Shown here piece by piece: positions 30,627-40,832 of a stretch of DNA of 64,000 nt. Numbering within the stretch: position 1 is the first letter of the stretch; each line of letters opens with the position of its first letter. Under the pieces are notes generated by a model. It ran no database searches and was not told where the DNA came from. It saw only the letters and a list, made by a program, of their open reading frames with translations. The translations under genes were made by a program, and so were the position numbers. Origin of the DNA: Roseburia hominis (lineage in GTDB: Bacteria; Bacillota; Clostridia; Lachnospirales; Lachnospiraceae); contig NZ_JADYUI010000002.1 of NCBI RefSeq assembly GCF_021531695.1, positions 1 through 64,000 on the forward strand. Direction: 5' to 3'.

Positions 30627-31673
30627 CTACTTCTTTGGTTTATTCAAAATCCCATCCAGTTGCGATTTTAGATTTTTCAAATTATCCATGACATTTTCAT
30701 AATCCATACGCTTCGGTCCGATAATTCCTATCGTTCCCCGAACGCCCTCTCCCAATTCGTAAGTTGCAGTAACAACACTGCAATCTTTCATAGTCTGAAT
30801 TGGAGATTCATTTCCTATATATACCTGGATGCCGGTATTTTCTTCATCTTCTGCAAGATTTTCAGTCACAAGACTGACTAATTGATTTTTTTCTTCAAAT
30901 GCGTTCAGTAACTCACTTGCTTTTCCGGATTCGCTAAGCTCCGGATATTTCAAAATATTGGTTGCTCCACTCGTGTAGATTTCTAAATCCTCATCCTCTC
31001 TGATTGCTTCTGCAACAGCATCTAACACATTTCCAATTAACTGACTGTGAATTCCTGCTTTTTCTTTTAACAAGGCAATGGTTCCCAAATTAATCTGATC
31101 AATGGAAAGCCCGGTAAGATTTGTATTTAGTAACATATTCAGATTAAGCATCTGTTCATTGTTAATCGGTGCTTCCACTGACAGCAGTTTATTTTTGACC
31201 AGATTTCCCTCCAGAACAACAACCGCTAAAATATGTTCATCATCCACCATGGAAAGCTGAATGAACTTCACCTTATTATGATGACACTGCGGCGATGTAA
31301 CCATCGTTGCATAATTGGTATTTACCGCAAGTAATTTTGCCACCTGCTGTAATACCTGATCCATCTTCTCGGTATGTTCAATCACGAATTCTTTCATGTC
31401 TGCTACTTCTTTGTTCTTTTCTTCCATCAGATGGTCTACATAAAAGCGATATCCCTTATCGGAAGGAATACGACCGGCTGAAGTATGTGGTTGCAAAATA
31501 TAACCAAGCTCTTCCAGGTCAGACATCTCATTTCGAATCGTGGCTGAACTCAAATTCAAATCCGTATATTTGGAAATCGTTCTTGAGCCAACCGGTTCTC
31601 CGGTTTCCAGATAATTCTTTATAATTGCATTTAAAATTTTCGTTTTTCGTTCATCTAATTCGTTTTCTTCCAT
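30627..31673 (-). CDS. hrcA: Heat-inducible transcription repressor HrcA
   Basis: 348 residues from the ATG at 31673, which has GGAAG in front. A longer frame reaches back into the operator and is rejected. The N-terminal winged helix contains EPVGSRTISKYTDLNLSSATIRNEMSDLEELGY, and the C-terminal part has GVRGTIGIIGPKRMDYENV. HrcA binds CIRCE when kept folded by GroEL and so represses its own operon. A perfect CIRCE lies 40 bp upstream of the start. Confidence 0.97.
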   Translation of the reverse strand: MEENELDERKTKILNAIIKNYLETGEPVGSRTISKYTDLNLSSATIRNEMSDLEELGYILQPHTSAGRIPSDKGYRFYVDHLMEEKNKEVADMKEFVIEHTEKMDQVLQQVAKLLAVNTNYATMVTSPQCHHNKVKFIQLSMVDDEHILAVVVLEGNLVKNKLLSVEAPINNEQMLNLNMLLNTNLTGLSIDQINLGTIALLKEKAGIHSQLIGNVLDAVAEAIREDEDLEIYTSGATNILKYPELSESGKASELLNAFEEKNQLVSLVTENLAEDEENTGIQVYIGNESPIQTMKDCSVVTATYELGEGVRGTIGIIGPKRMDYENVMDNLKNLKSQLDGILNKPKK

Positions 31674-31713
31674 GTTTTCACTTCCGAATCTTTGGCATCG
31701 TTTTTTCGAGTTG

Positions 31714-31740
31714 TTAGCACTCATTTATTTAGAGTGCTAA
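31714..31740. promoter_or_regulatory. CIRCE operator
   Basis: A perfect copy of TTAGCACTC-N9-GAGTGCTAA, the HrcA binding site, placed just downstream of the promoter of the hrcA operon. Confidence 0.97.
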
Positions 31741-31753
31741 TTTCTATGTACTT

Positions 31754-31782
31754 AAGATAGCACCTTACTATTTCTTTGTCAA
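31754..31782 (-). promoter_or_regulatory. Sigma-A promoter of the heat-shock operon
   Basis: On the minus strand TTGACA (31777-31782), 17 nt, TATCTT (31754-31759). The CIRCE operator covers the expected initial transcribed region. Confidence 0.85.
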
Positions 31783-31802
31783 CACTTATTCCAAATTTTT
31801 TT

Positions 31803-31990
31803 AAATTTCCTATACAAGAACAAAGTGGACAAGTCCACTTCAACTCCCTGTATCCCTCACTCATGAGGGACTTGCTCCACTTTGTGCGCCGAGCACAGTC
31901 GCTTTGCGACATTTTTCCATTTGTGCGAGTGCGCATTCTTCGCAAAGCGTTTTTATTTGATAGGAAATTCAACGGAATTTCCTATCAAAT
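31803..31990. repeat. Composite palindromic element upstream of the heat-shock promoter
   Basis: An outer imperfect repeat (AAATTTCCTATACAA versus its mirror near 31958-31975) encloses nested stems: ACAAAGTGGA with TCCACTTTGT, CAAGTCC with GGACTTG, CCCTCACTCATGAGGG, and GTCGCTTTGCGAC. The right end is itself a hairpin, TTTGATAGGAAATT with AATTTCCTATCAAA. It resembles the palindromes at 1820-1857 and 21371-21416. No coding sense. Confidence 0.65.
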
Positions 31991-32018
31991 AAAAAACTCC
32001 GGGCAACTCTTACCCGGA
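31991..32018 (-). terminator. Terminator of the N-rich membrane protein gene
   Basis: On the minus strand TCCGGG-N9-CCCGGA is followed by GTTTTTT, 18 bp past the stop codon. Confidence 0.85.
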
Positions 32019-32035
32019 ATTCTCTTTTTCATATT

Positions 32036-32608
32036 TTAGTACATTGGCATCATAGTAATAAACACATTCATCATTTTATAAATCAAATATACAACATAAG
32101 CAATCCACATTATAACAATCAGGATTGTATAGATAATTGGAAATGCTTTCTTTTTCTTTAAAATATAAGCTCTCCAAAGATAATAACCCGGCTGTAAAAA
32201 AATTGCAAATAAGATAAGGCCTGTGATTTTATAATGTGCTTTGTTGATTTTTATAATATCAAGAACAATAAATACAATTGACGCTATTGAAATAACGAAT
32301 ATAGCTAAGGTCAGACCTATATAGGCAATACCAAATGGTGATTGAAAATAAGATACCGAATCCCAGAGCATTTCCCCGTCATTTGCAAACATGACCATAC
32401 CAAACGCAAGTACCAGTATCATTCTCACGACCAAAGAAGCAGCAAATAAATTTCCAAAAACATCTGTTACTTTCAACTGTACCGACTGTGGATCTACCCA
32501 TGGTCCCGGATTGTTTCCCCCATTTATATTGTTATTATAATTATTTCCATTATTCCAATTATTTTGATTATTCCAATTGTTTTCACTATTCCAATTATTT
32601 TGTTCCAT
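32036..32608 (-). CDS. Membrane protein with asparagine-rich N-terminus
   Basis: 190 residues. The first 33 are mostly Asn with regular Trp/Tyr (repeats like NNWNNQNNWNN), a low-complexity cytoplasmic tail. Then come about four hydrophobic helices (near 55-78, 92-118, 128-146 and 155-182). No family was recognised; the layout resembles small DUF-type membrane proteins of Lachnospiraceae whose tails vary in length. Monocistronic, with its own terminator. Function unknown. Confidence 0.75.
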   Translation of the reverse strand: MEQNNWNSENNWNNQNNWNNGNNYNNNINGGNNPGPWVDPQSVQLKVTDVFGNLFAASLVVRMILVLAFGMVMFANDGEMLWDSVSYFQSPFGIAYIGLTLAIFVISIASIVFIVLDIIKINKAHYKITGLILFAIFLQPGYYLWRAYILKKKKAFPIIYTILIVIMWIAYVVYLIYKMMNVFITMMPMY

Positions 32609-32663
32609 TACAAATCTCCTTTCTTTTTCTCACTGTTTTCAATCTATAATACATTAATCCGAA

Positions 32664-33827
32664 TTAATCAAGCAAAAACTGTGCCATAACATAATTACTG
32701 ACATCAAGCCCCTGTTCTGTCAAAAAAATACGACCATCCTTTTTTGCAAGAAGTCCTTCTCTTTGCAGCTTCGTTAATACCTTTCCATAAACATTTTCTA
32801 TTGATAAGCCAAACTGATTTAGAAACTGTGCCTGTGAAACTCCTTTTGTTAACCGAAGTCCCAAAAACATAAATTCTTCTATTCTTGCATTCTTATTCAA
32901 AATTTCCTGATTTTCAATTGTGAAATCTCCGGAAAGATATTTTTTTAATTCCCTCGTATTAGAAAAACGCTTTTCCTCTACAAGTGAAGCACTACCAAGT
33001 CCAAGTCCCAAATAATTTTCTCTTGTCCAATATCCAATATTATGTTCGCATTCATAGCCTTTTTTCGCATAATTGGAAATTTCATAACGAAAATAACCAT
33101 GTTGCTTTAACAATTCCTTTGTCATCTCATACATCGTACGCTCTGTCTCTTCACTTGGCAATGCCTCTGGTATTTTCCCTTGCTCTCTTAATATTTCATC
33201 GGATTCGTATTTTTCATAGAAAGGTGTTCCTTCTTCTATGATCAGACTATAAGCCGAAATATGTTCCGGTCTTAACTGAAGCACTCTCTGCAATGTCTTT
33301 TCATAGCTTTTTAATGTCTGATAAGGAAGTGCTGACATTAAATCAATATTCACATTCGAAAATCCTGATTTTCGTATCAAATCATAACTTTCCAAAAAGT
33401 CCTCATAGGTATGAATCCTTCCAAGTTCTTTTAACTCTGCATTTTCGGTCGATTGAAGTCCTATACTGATACGGTTAATTCCGGCTTTTTGATAAAACAG
33501 CAATTTTTCAAAAGAAATCGTCTTCGGATTACATTCGAGCGTAACCTCTGCATCTTTTTTTACATGAAACGCTCTATGGACTGCCTCCATAATGTCCAGA
33601 ATGAATCCTGCACGCAAAATGGACGGAGTTCCTCCACCGATAAAGATTGTGGAAATCTGATAATTTGCATAAAATGGTGCTTTTTCTTTTATTTCCGCAA
33701 GCAAACAATGTACATACTGTTCCTGCATCATCTCTGTCGCAGGTGCCGATAGAAAATCACAATAGGCACACTTCTTTTTACAAAATGGAATATGAATATA
33801 GAGTTCTAAATTTTCCTGTTTTCCCAT
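32664..33827 (-). CDS. hemW: Radical SAM heme chaperone HemW
   Basis: 387 residues. The radical-SAM cysteines are in PFCKKKCAYCDFLS (CxxxCxxC), followed by IFIGGGTPSIL and NRISIGLQSTENAELKELGRIHTYEDF. The C-terminal HemN-type domain includes YWTRENYLGLGLGSASL. The short N-terminus without extra HemN residues points to HemW (heme delivery) rather than coproporphyrinogen dehydrogenase. It lies 17 bp after lepA, the standard Firmicutes arrangement. Confidence 0.93.
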   Translation of the reverse strand: MGKQENLELYIHIPFCKKKCAYCDFLSAPATEMMQEQYVHCLLAEIKEKAPFYANYQISTIFIGGGTPSILRAGFILDIMEAVHRAFHVKKDAEVTLECNPKTISFEKLLFYQKAGINRISIGLQSTENAELKELGRIHTYEDFLESYDLIRKSGFSNVNIDLMSALPYQTLKSYEKTLQRVLQLRPEHISAYSLIIEEGTPFYEKYESDEILREQGKIPEALPSEETERTMYEMTKELLKQHGYFRYEISNYAKKGYECEHNIGYWTRENYLGLGLGSASLVEEKRFSNTRELKKYLSGDFTIENQEILNKNARIEEFMFLGLRLTKGVSQAQFLNQFGLSIENVYGKVLTKLQREGLLAKKDGRIFLTEQGLDVSNYVMAQFLLD

Positions 33828-33844
33828 TATTTTATATAAAACCT

Positions 33845-35659
33845 TTAATCTTCATCCAGCTTTAAAACACTCATGAATGCTTCCTGTGGAATTTCTACGC
33901 TGCCCACCTGGCGCATCCGTTTCTTTCCTTCTTTCTGCTTCTCTAAAAGCTTTCTCTTACGGGAAATATCACCACCATAACATTTTGCCAAAACATCTTT
34001 ACGCATTGCCTTTACCGTCTCACGTGCAATAACCTTGCCCCCGACTGCTGCCTGAATCGGAATTTCAAACAAATGTCTTGGAATTTCTTGTTTTAATTTT
34101 TCGCACATCTTTCGGCCTCTGTCATAAGCGCTGTCTTTAAATACAATAAAAGATAATGCATCCACTTCTTCCTTATTTACAAGAATATCCAATTTAACAA
34201 GTTCCGAACGGACATAACCTTTCATTTCGTAATCAAAAGAAGCATATCCTCTGGAACGTGATTTTAATGCATCAAAAAAGTCATAAATAATCTCATTCAA
34301 AGGCAAATCATACTTAATTAAGGCTCTGGTTTCCTCAATATATTCCATGCTCACATAAACACCACGACGTTCCTGGCATAAATCCATAATTGCCCCAATG
34401 TATTCACTGGTAACCATAATTTCTGCCGCAACTACAGGTTCCTCCATGTATTCAATTTCAGAAGGATCCGGCAGGTTAGACGGATTGGTCAATTCAATCA
34501 TCTCCCCATTCGTCTTATAAACCTTATAAATAACACCCGGTGCCGTTGTAACCAAATCCAGATTAAATTCACGTTCCAAACGCTCCTGTATAATTTCAAG
34601 ATGCAATAGTCCCAAAAATCCACATCGGAACCCAAATCCTAGTGCAATGGATGTCTCCGGTTCATACTGTAATGATGCATCATTAATTTGAAGCTTCTCC
34701 AATGCATCCCTTAAATCCGGGTATTTTGCACTATCCGCCGGATATAATCCGCAATACACCATTGGATTTACTTTTTTATAGCCCGGAAGCGGTTCCTTAC
34801 ATGGTCTGTTTACTTCTGTTACCGTATCACCAACCCTGGTCTCTCTGACATTTTTAATTCCGGCACAAATATAGCCAACCATTCCGGCACTTAATTCCTC
34901 ACATGGGATAAACTGACCAGCTCCAAAATAACCGATCTCTGTCACTTCATCCGTAGCCCCTGTTGCCATTAACTTGATTTTTGTTCCTACCTTTACGCAA
35001 CCTTCCTTGATACGGCAAAAGATAATAACTCCTTTATATGCATCATATATTGCATCAAAAATAAGTGCCTGAAGCGGTGCCTCCGGATCTCCAACCGGTG
35101 CCGGAATTTTCTTTACAATCTGCTCTAAGACATCTCTTACATTTAATCCTGTTTTTGCAGAAATCTTTGGTGCATCTTTTGCCTCAATTCCAATGACATT
35201 TTCAATCTCTTCAATCACCAGATCCGGTTGTGCACTTGGCAAATCAATTTTATTGATAACCGGCATAACATCAAGATTATGATCTAATGCAAGATATACA
35301 TTGGCAAGAGTCTGTGCCTCAACTCCCTGCGCTGCATCTACTACAAGAATTGCACCATCACACGCAGCAAGACTTCTTGAAACTTCATAATTAAAATCGA
35401 CATGTCCCGGTGTATCAATCAGATTAAAGATATATTCCTCGCCATCGTCTGCTTTATAGATAATACGGACAGCCTGAGATTTTATGGTAATTCCACGTTC
35501 TCTCTCCAAATCCATATTATCTAAAACCTGCGCCTGCATCTCACGACTGGTCAGCGTTCCCGTCATTTCTATAATACGATCCGCCAAAGTAGACTTTCCG
35601 TGGTCAATATGCGCTATAATACAAAAATTTCTAATTTTACTCTGGTCGATATGAGCCAT
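33845..35659 (-). CDS. lepA: Elongation factor 4 (LepA)
   Basis: 604 residues, translational GTPase. G1 is [14 protein letters not shown], the switch region has [16 protein letters not shown]3 is DTPGHVDF and G4 is NKIDLP. The LepA-specific C-terminal domain has [21 protein letters not shown]. It back-translocates or assists ribosomes under ionic or membrane stress. First of the lepA-hemW pair. Confidence 0.97.
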   Translation of the reverse strand: MAHIDQSKIRNFCIIAHIDHGKSTLADRIIEMTGTLTSREMQAQVLDNMDLERERGITIKSQAVRIIYKADDGEEYIFNLIDTPGHVDFNYEVSRSLAACDGAILVVDAAQGVEAQTLANVYLALDHNLDVMPVINKIDLPSAQPDLVIEEIENVIGIEAKDAPKISAKTGLNVRDVLEQIVKKIPAPVGDPEAPLQALIFDAIYDAYKGVIIFCRIKEGCVKVGTKIKLMATGATDEVTEIGYFGAGQFIPCEELSAGMVGYICAGIKNVRETRVGDTVTEVNRPCKEPLPGYKKVNPMVYCGLYPADSAKYPDLRDALEKLQINDASLQYEPETSIALGFGFRCGFLGLLHLEIIQERLEREFNLDLVTTAPGVIYKVYKTNGEMIELTNPSNLPDPSEIEYMEEPVVAAEIMVTSEYIGAIMDLCQERRGVYVSMEYIEETRALIKYDLPLNEIIYDFFDALKSRSRGYASFDYEMKGYVRSELVKLDILVNKEEVDALSFIVFKDSAYDRGRKMCEKLKQEIPRHLFEIPIQAAVGGKVIARETVKAMRKDVLAKCYGGDISRKRKLLEKQKEGKKRMRQVGSVEIPQEAFMSVLKLDED

Positions 35660-35697
35660 TCTATATCCTCCGTCTTCTGGGTGTTTATTATCTTTTT

Positions 35698-37803
35698 CTA
35701 TTCTTCATATGGGAAATCAACGCTTTCCATTCCATCGGTCATTTCAAGCATCGCATCTTTCCAAATGGAAGCAGGATAAGTTGCTCCCCATAAATTATCC
35801 AATGTCTGTGGTGTGTCATACCCTACCCATACAGAAATTGTATAATATGGTGTTACTCCGCAAAACCATCCATCCTTACTTTCATTCGTCGTTCCTGTTT
35901 TTCCTGCTGCCGGAATATCAGAAGAAGAATACCACTTCATTTTTGCCGCAGTACCGGATTTCACAACATCCTTCATGATATCTATCATATCTGCGGCAGC
36001 CTCTGTACTATAAACCGGAACTGCCTTATCTTCACTGAAAATATTATCATCATTGTCATCTATAATAGAAGTAATACAGGTCGGTGTACGATATTCTCCC
36101 TGATTAACCAACGTTGCATAACCACTTGCCATTTGTACTGTATTGACACCATAGGTTAAACCTCCTAATGCCGCTGACAAGGTATAATCATCCGGTACAA
36201 TCCGGTCAAACTTCATGCTTGTAATAAACGATAGTCCATAGGATGGTCCAATCTGATTAAACACCTGATAGGCACAACCATTCTTACTATTGACTACCGC
36301 ATTGCGTAAACTCATAGCTGTACCGGAAAGCTTAGATACATTGGTCCCCGTTTTCTGTGCAGCTTTGACATCAATATCATTCACCGTTGTCTCCGGTGTA
36401 TAATCCTGCATCAGTGCCGGTGTATACACAACTAATGGTTTAATGGTACTGCCCGGTTGTCTGTAGCTTTGGAATGCACGATTCAATGTATAAGTAGATG
36501 AAATTTCATCCTGGGAACGTCCGCCAATGACAGCAACCACCTTTCCGGTAGCATTATCTATGACTGTCATAGCTCCCTGCAATTTATAAATACCACTGTC
36601 ACCATTTACCTCACGGTCAAAGGATAATTCTTCATCCAGAATTCCCTGCAATGTCTCCTGTTTTCCGGTATCAAGAGAAGTATATATTTTATAGCCACCG
36701 GAATAAATATCAGCCTTTTCCAAGTCGTATTGCTCTTCATAAAGCTTCTGATAACTCTCATAATCTTCCTGATCCGTAAATTCATAACGGAACTTGAAAC
36801 CGTCTAACTTCATCAGATACTGCACCGCACAATGAATTGCATAGGTCGTTTCATAATTATGAAAACCTATCTTCTGCTTTTCTGCCCGAACCGCAAGCTG
36901 TTCCTCTTTTGCCTGCTTACACTGCTCCTCGGTAATATATCCAACCTCATACATATCATCCAATATCTTATTTCTACGTGTCAAAGCACGCTCCGGATGT
37001 TCATATGGATCATAATAAGTCGGACGGTTCGGTATTGCACACAAATATGTAATCTGTGATAAGTCGAGTTCCTTTGCACTTACTCCGAAATATGCCTGGG
37101 ACGCAGCCTCCAAACCATAAATACCATTACTAAAACATGCATCGTTAATATAGTATTCCATAATTTGTTCTTTGGTATACTTTTTCGTCAGGCGGATAGC
37201 AATCATCATCTCTTTCATCTTTCGCTCTACCGAAACCTCACGATTTAAAAATACTGTTCGCGTCAACTGTTGCGTAATTGTGCTGGCACCTGCGACTTCA
37301 TCGCCTCTGGACAAAATATAGTCAAGACTGACACGAATAATTCCTTTAAAATCAACTCCCATATTATCCCAGAAATTGCGATCCTCTACTGCAACAAAAG
37401 CATTGACTGCATCCTTTGGAATATCATCGTAAACAAGATAATTCGAATCACCATTTTCAGAAAGTTTGGCAATCAAAGTCTCATCTGCATCATAAATATA
37501 GGTCGTTTCAAACATTTTAAAGGTATCTTCCGTACTGTTATCTACACACTCATCTGCAAATTCCCGGAATTCATTGAACTCCTTACCATAACGAAAGAAC
37601 ACAATCAGACATCCAAGAATTCCGATTCCAAAGCATGCCATTAATGGCCACTTCACAATCATCCAGATCGTCTGAAAAAAATCTATAATAAATCCTCCAA
37701 TTAAGCGGAACACATAACCGCCTTCTCTGTCTGTTCCTTTCTCATGGGCATACATAATCTGTTCTAAGTAAGATTCACGTTTTTTTCTTTTTCTTTTTTT
37801 CAT
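35698..37803 (-). CDS. Class A penicillin-binding protein (transglycosylase/transpeptidase)
   Basis: 701 residues from the ATG at 37803 (GGAG 7 nt away). A basic cytoplasmic tail and one transmembrane helix (about 65-88) precede the GT51 domain, with its catalytic glutamate in [13 protein letters not shown]. Then comes the transpeptidase with RQPGSTIKP (SxxK), the SKN motif in NSKNGCAY and KTGT. It polymerises and cross-links peptidoglycan outside the membrane. Length and order match PBP1a-type enzymes. It stands alone upstream of lepA. Confidence 0.94.
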   Translation of the reverse strand: MKKRKRKKRESYLEQIMYAHEKGTDREGGYVFRLIGGFIIDFFQTIWMIVKWPLMACFGIGILGCLIVFFRYGKEFNEFREFADECVDNSTEDTFKMFETTYIYDADETLIAKLSENGDSNYLVYDDIPKDAVNAFVAVEDRNFWDNMGVDFKGIIRVSLDYILSRGDEVAGASTITQQLTRTVFLNREVSVERKMKEMMIAIRLTKKYTKEQIMEYYINDACFSNGIYGLEAASQAYFGVSAKELDLSQITYLCAIPNRPTYYDPYEHPERALTRRNKILDDMYEVGYITEEQCKQAKEEQLAVRAEKQKIGFHNYETTYAIHCAVQYLMKLDGFKFRYEFTDQEDYESYQKLYEEQYDLEKADIYSGGYKIYTSLDTGKQETLQGILDEELSFDREVNGDSGIYKLQGAMTVIDNATGKVVAVIGGRSQDEISSTYTLNRAFQSYRQPGSTIKPLVVYTPALMQDYTPETTVNDIDVKAAQKTGTNVSKLSGTAMSLRNAVVNSKNGCAYQVFNQIGPSYGLSFITSMKFDRIVPDDYTLSAALGGLTYGVNTVQMASGYATLVNQGEYRTPTCITSIIDDNDDNIFSEDKAVPVYSTEAAADMIDIMKDVVKSGTAAKMKWYSSSDIPAAGKTGTTNESKDGWFCGVTPYYTISVWVGYDTPQTLDNLWGATYPASIWKDAMLEMTDGMESVDFPYEE

Positions 37804-37896
37804 ATTCTCACTCCAATGTATTCTATACCATAACACACTTCAAAGAACGTTTCAATGATAGGCTTTTTAAGATTTTTTTAATTTTTTATGCATTCT

Positions 37897-39084
37897 TTAC
37901 ATTTGTTTTAAAATTTCATCAACAATAGCAGAAGCAGTATCAAACTTACTCATTTTCGGAAGTTCTATCTGCCAGTCTTTCGTAATCAGAGTTACAATAT
38001 TCGTATTTCCTCCAAATCCAGCTCCTTCCTGTTTCAAATTATTCGCTACAATCATATTGATTTTCTTTCTTTCCAATTTACTTCTCGAATTTGCAATCAT
38101 ATTACTTGTTTCCATAGAAAAGCCACAAATAAACTGATTCTCTGTTTTATGCTCACCCAGATATGCTAAAATATCATCTGTCCGCTCTAATTCCAAAGAT
38201 AATCCACCGTCTTTTTTCTTGATTTTTTCATCTGAAATAAATTTCGGACGATAATCTGCAACAGCAGCAGCTTTTATCACAATATCCTGCTTTTCATAAC
38301 ATTCCTTGACCGCTTCAAACATATCCAAAGCTGAAATAACCGGAACCATTTTTACAAAAAGTGGTGTCTGCAATGCTGTCTGTGCAGATACCAATGTCAC
38401 TTCTGCTCCACGCAATGCACAGACTTTTGCCAAAGCATAACCCATTTTCCCTGTAGAATGATTTGTAATATAGCGAACCGGATCCATTTTTTCCTGCGTT
38501 GCCCCTGCAGTAACCAATACCTTTTTTCCTAACAAATCTTTGGGATAAACTGCTTTCTTAATATATTCCAATAAAATCTCCGGTTCCGGCATCTTTCCAG
38601 CCCCGGTATCCCCACAGGCAAGATATCCACTCGCAGGTGCTATCACTTCCATCCCATAATGACGCAGCTTTTCAAGATTATCCTGAACAATCGGATTTTC
38701 ATACATATTGGTATTCATTGCCGGTGACACAATCTTCGGACATTTTGCTGCAAGAAACGTCGTCGTTAACATGTCATCTGCAATTCCATTTGCTGCCTTT
38801 GCAATCACATTAGCGGAGGCTGGTGCAATCAAAAATACATCTGCCTGTTTTGCCAGTGAAACATGCTCCACGCTATACTTAAAATTACGGTCAAATGTAT
38901 CAACCAGGCATTTATTTCCCGTTAAAGTTTCAAATGTAATAGGATTAATAAAATTCGTTGCATTTCTTGTCATGATAACAGTTACATCTGCTTTTTCCTT
39001 CACTAACATACTGGCAAGATTCGCAATCTTATAAGCTGCAATACTTCCGGTAACTCCCAATACAATATGTTTTCCCTTTAACAT
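37897..39084 (-). CDS. coaBC: Bifunctional phosphopantothenoylcysteine decarboxylase/synthetase
   Basis: 395 residues. The N-terminal flavoprotein domain CoaC (1-180) opens KHIVLGVTGSIAAYKIANLASML and has the active-site sequence SPAMNTNMYENP and the substrate clamp ASGYLACGDTGAGKM. The C-terminal CoaB domain has VTAGATQEKMDPVRYITNHSTGKMGYALA. Together they make 4'-phosphopantetheine from phosphopantothenate and cysteine. It is 13 bp behind coaX. Confidence 0.96.
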   Translation of the reverse strand: MLKGKHIVLGVTGSIAAYKIANLASMLVKEKADVTVIMTRNATNFINPITFETLTGNKCLVDTFDRNFKYSVEHVSLAKQADVFLIAPASANVIAKAANGIADDMLTTTFLAAKCPKIVSPAMNTNMYENPIVQDNLEKLRHYGMEVIAPASGYLACGDTGAGKMPEPEILLEYIKKAVYPKDLLGKKVLVTAGATQEKMDPVRYITNHSTGKMGYALAKVCALRGAEVTLVSAQTALQTPLFVKMVPVISALDMFEAVKECYEKQDIVIKAAAVADYRPKFISDEKIKKKDGGLSLELERTDDILAYLGEHKTENQFICGFSMETSNMIANSRSKLERKKINMIVANNLKQEGAGFGGNTNIVTLITKDWQIELPKMSKFDTASAIVDEILKQM

Positions 39085-39097
39085 TTGCTTTTCCTTT

Positions 39098-39880
39098 CTA
39101 TCTATGCTGACTTTCTTCTATATTTTTATCATAAATAATCTTCAGTCCTTTTAAAGCCAGCTCATCATCTACAATTACCTCATGCTTGCAATGAGGTACG
39201 ATCTCTTTTGCAAGTCCACCTGTTGCAATCACTGTTGTTGTCATCTTAAGTTCATCTTCAATTCGTTCAATCATACCATCCAGGCAGGATGCCTGCCCAT
39301 AGACGATTCCACTTTTCATACATTCAATCGTGTTTTTCCCAATGGTTCGTTTCGGTGCTTCCAGACTAATTCTTGGAAGCTGTGAGGTCTTTTCCACCAG
39401 AGATTCCAATGACACTTTCACCCCCGGAAAAATCATTCCCCCAATATAATTATTCTTTTCATCAATTACACTGATTGTCGTTGCCGTACCCATGTCAATG
39501 ACAATTAACGGTGCCCCATAATACTGAATTCCGGCAACTGCATCCACTACAAGATCACTTCCAACCTGCCCCGGATTATCCATACAGATATTAAGTCCCG
39601 TCTTTATTCCGGGTCCTACTACCATCTGTTTTACATCAACAATTTTTGCAATTGCTTTTTTCATGATATTTACTAAAGGCGGTACGACAGAAGATATGAT
39701 AGCGCCTTTGATTTTATTCATATTAATACCATGCAATTCCAATATCGTTTTTATTTGAATTGCATATTCCAACTCCGTTTTTCCAATATCCGTTGCTGCC
39801 CGTTCTACAAAATAAATTTGCTCCTCATCAATGCAGCCCATTACAATGTTTGTGTTTCCAATATCAACAGCCAGTATCAT
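39098..39880 (-). CDS. coaX: Type III pantothenate kinase
   Basis: 260 residues, acetate/sugar kinase fold. ILAVDIGNTNIVMGC is the N-terminal phosphate motif, and GSDLVVDAVAG and IDMGTATTISVID complete the site. CoaX is not feedback-inhibited by CoA and needs a monovalent cation. Adjacent to coaBC and near panT, so uptake, phosphorylation and conversion of pantothenate are clustered. Confidence 0.95.
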   Translation of the reverse strand: MILAVDIGNTNIVMGCIDEEQIYFVERAATDIGKTELEYAIQIKTILELHGINMNKIKGAIISSVVPPLVNIMKKAIAKIVDVKQMVVGPGIKTGLNICMDNPGQVGSDLVVDAVAGIQYYGAPLIVIDMGTATTISVIDEKNNYIGGMIFPGVKVSLESLVEKTSQLPRISLEAPKRTIGKNTIECMKSGIVYGQASCLDGMIERIEDELKMTTTVIATGGLAKEIVPHCKHEVIVDDELALKGLKIIYDKNIEESQHR

Positions 39881-39951
39881 ATTTTTTCCTTTCTAAAACT
39901 ATGAGAAATTTGTTTTCTCAAACTTTTCATTTTTTATAAATTAGAGAAAGC

Positions 39952-39972
39952 CCCGCAGGATAATCCTGCGGG
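39952..39972 (-). terminator. Terminator behind panT
   Basis: On the minus strand CCCGCAGGAT pairs with ATCCTGCGGG around a single T, followed by a T-rich stretch. It separates panT from coaX. Confidence 0.8.
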
Positions 39973-40053
39973 AATCTAAAATTTGTTTCTTACATCTGAT
40001 GTATTGTTTTACTCGAAAATTTCTGTTATCTAATAAATAATTTTTTTATATCT

Positions 40054-40695
40054 TTATGCTGTAACCGGTCTGATACGATATAATACCTGACCAACAGCAA
40101 CGGTAATTACTCCTGCCACCAAGGCTTCCGGGATACCGTTTCCTGCTACGATTCCCATAATAAACTTGAACAATGTATCAACGGATACACCTACTGCAGT
40201 TGCATAACTATCACGAAACATTACATAAATTCCGCCCATTACCAAAATAGTATTCGTCAAAGCCCCTGCAATTCCAGCCACCACTAATCCGACAGAAAGA
40301 GAACCCTTTCCCATCTTCATTAATTTACGAAAGGCCTGAAATACAAAATACGGCACAACACCTACTAAAATTCTCGGTACAAAACAGATAATGATACTTT
40401 TTACTGCACCTGCTCCACCCTCGATACCGGCTGCCAAAAATGGTGAAAATACAAATGATGATAACGTTCCACCAACAAAAGTTGCCTTTAACATACTGGA
40501 CAATCCAAAAACAAATCCAAGAAATGCTCCTCTTTTCGGACCTAAAAACAGTGCCCCTAAGATAACCGGAATATGGATTATCGTTGCATTAATTATGCCT
40601 AATGGTATATACCCAAATGGTGTAAATGCCATAATCACGATAATAGCTGCAAACAAGGCCGTCAGTACCAGGTTATAAGTTTTTTGACTTCTCAT
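40054..40695 (-). CDS. panT: ECF transporter S component, probable pantothenate transporter PanT
   Basis: 213 residues with about six hydrophobic helices. The stretch TLSSFVFSPFLAAG and the alanine-rich first helix (LVLTALFAAIIVIM) are typical of ECF S subunits. Vitamin specificity is inferred from position: the next genes are coaX and coaBC, and no FMN riboswitch (expected for RibU) is seen upstream. It would share the ECF energising module encoded elsewhere. A -10 like TATACT lies at 40744-40749 on the minus strand. Confidence 0.8.
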   Translation of the reverse strand: MRSQKTYNLVLTALFAAIIVIMAFTPFGYIPLGIINATIIHIPVILGALFLGPKRGAFLGFVFGLSSMLKATFVGGTLSSFVFSPFLAAGIEGGAGAVKSIIICFVPRILVGVVPYFVFQAFRKLMKMGKGSLSVGLVVAGIAGALTNTILVMGGIYVMFRDSYATAVGVSVDTLFKFIMGIVAGNGIPEALVAGVITVAVGQVLYRIRPVTA

Positions 40696-40832
40696 ATTAA
40701 ATTATCCTCCTGTTATTATTCTCTTAATCGAGATACAATACGCAGTATAGTTTAACATAATTTATCTCTGTCAGCAAGTCATGTTTTGTTTCTTTTTTCC
40801 TTTCAAGGCTGCAAAGAAAGGTCTGATTCTTG

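Noticed and set aside
31674-31724. hrcA start at the ATG at 31724
   Set aside because: That ATG lies inside the CIRCE operator and has no ribosome site; the ATG at 31673 matches the family start.
40696-40832. FMN riboswitch upstream of the ECF S component
   Set aside because: The 137-bp gap lacks the conserved RFN blocks, which supports pantothenate over riboflavin as substrate.
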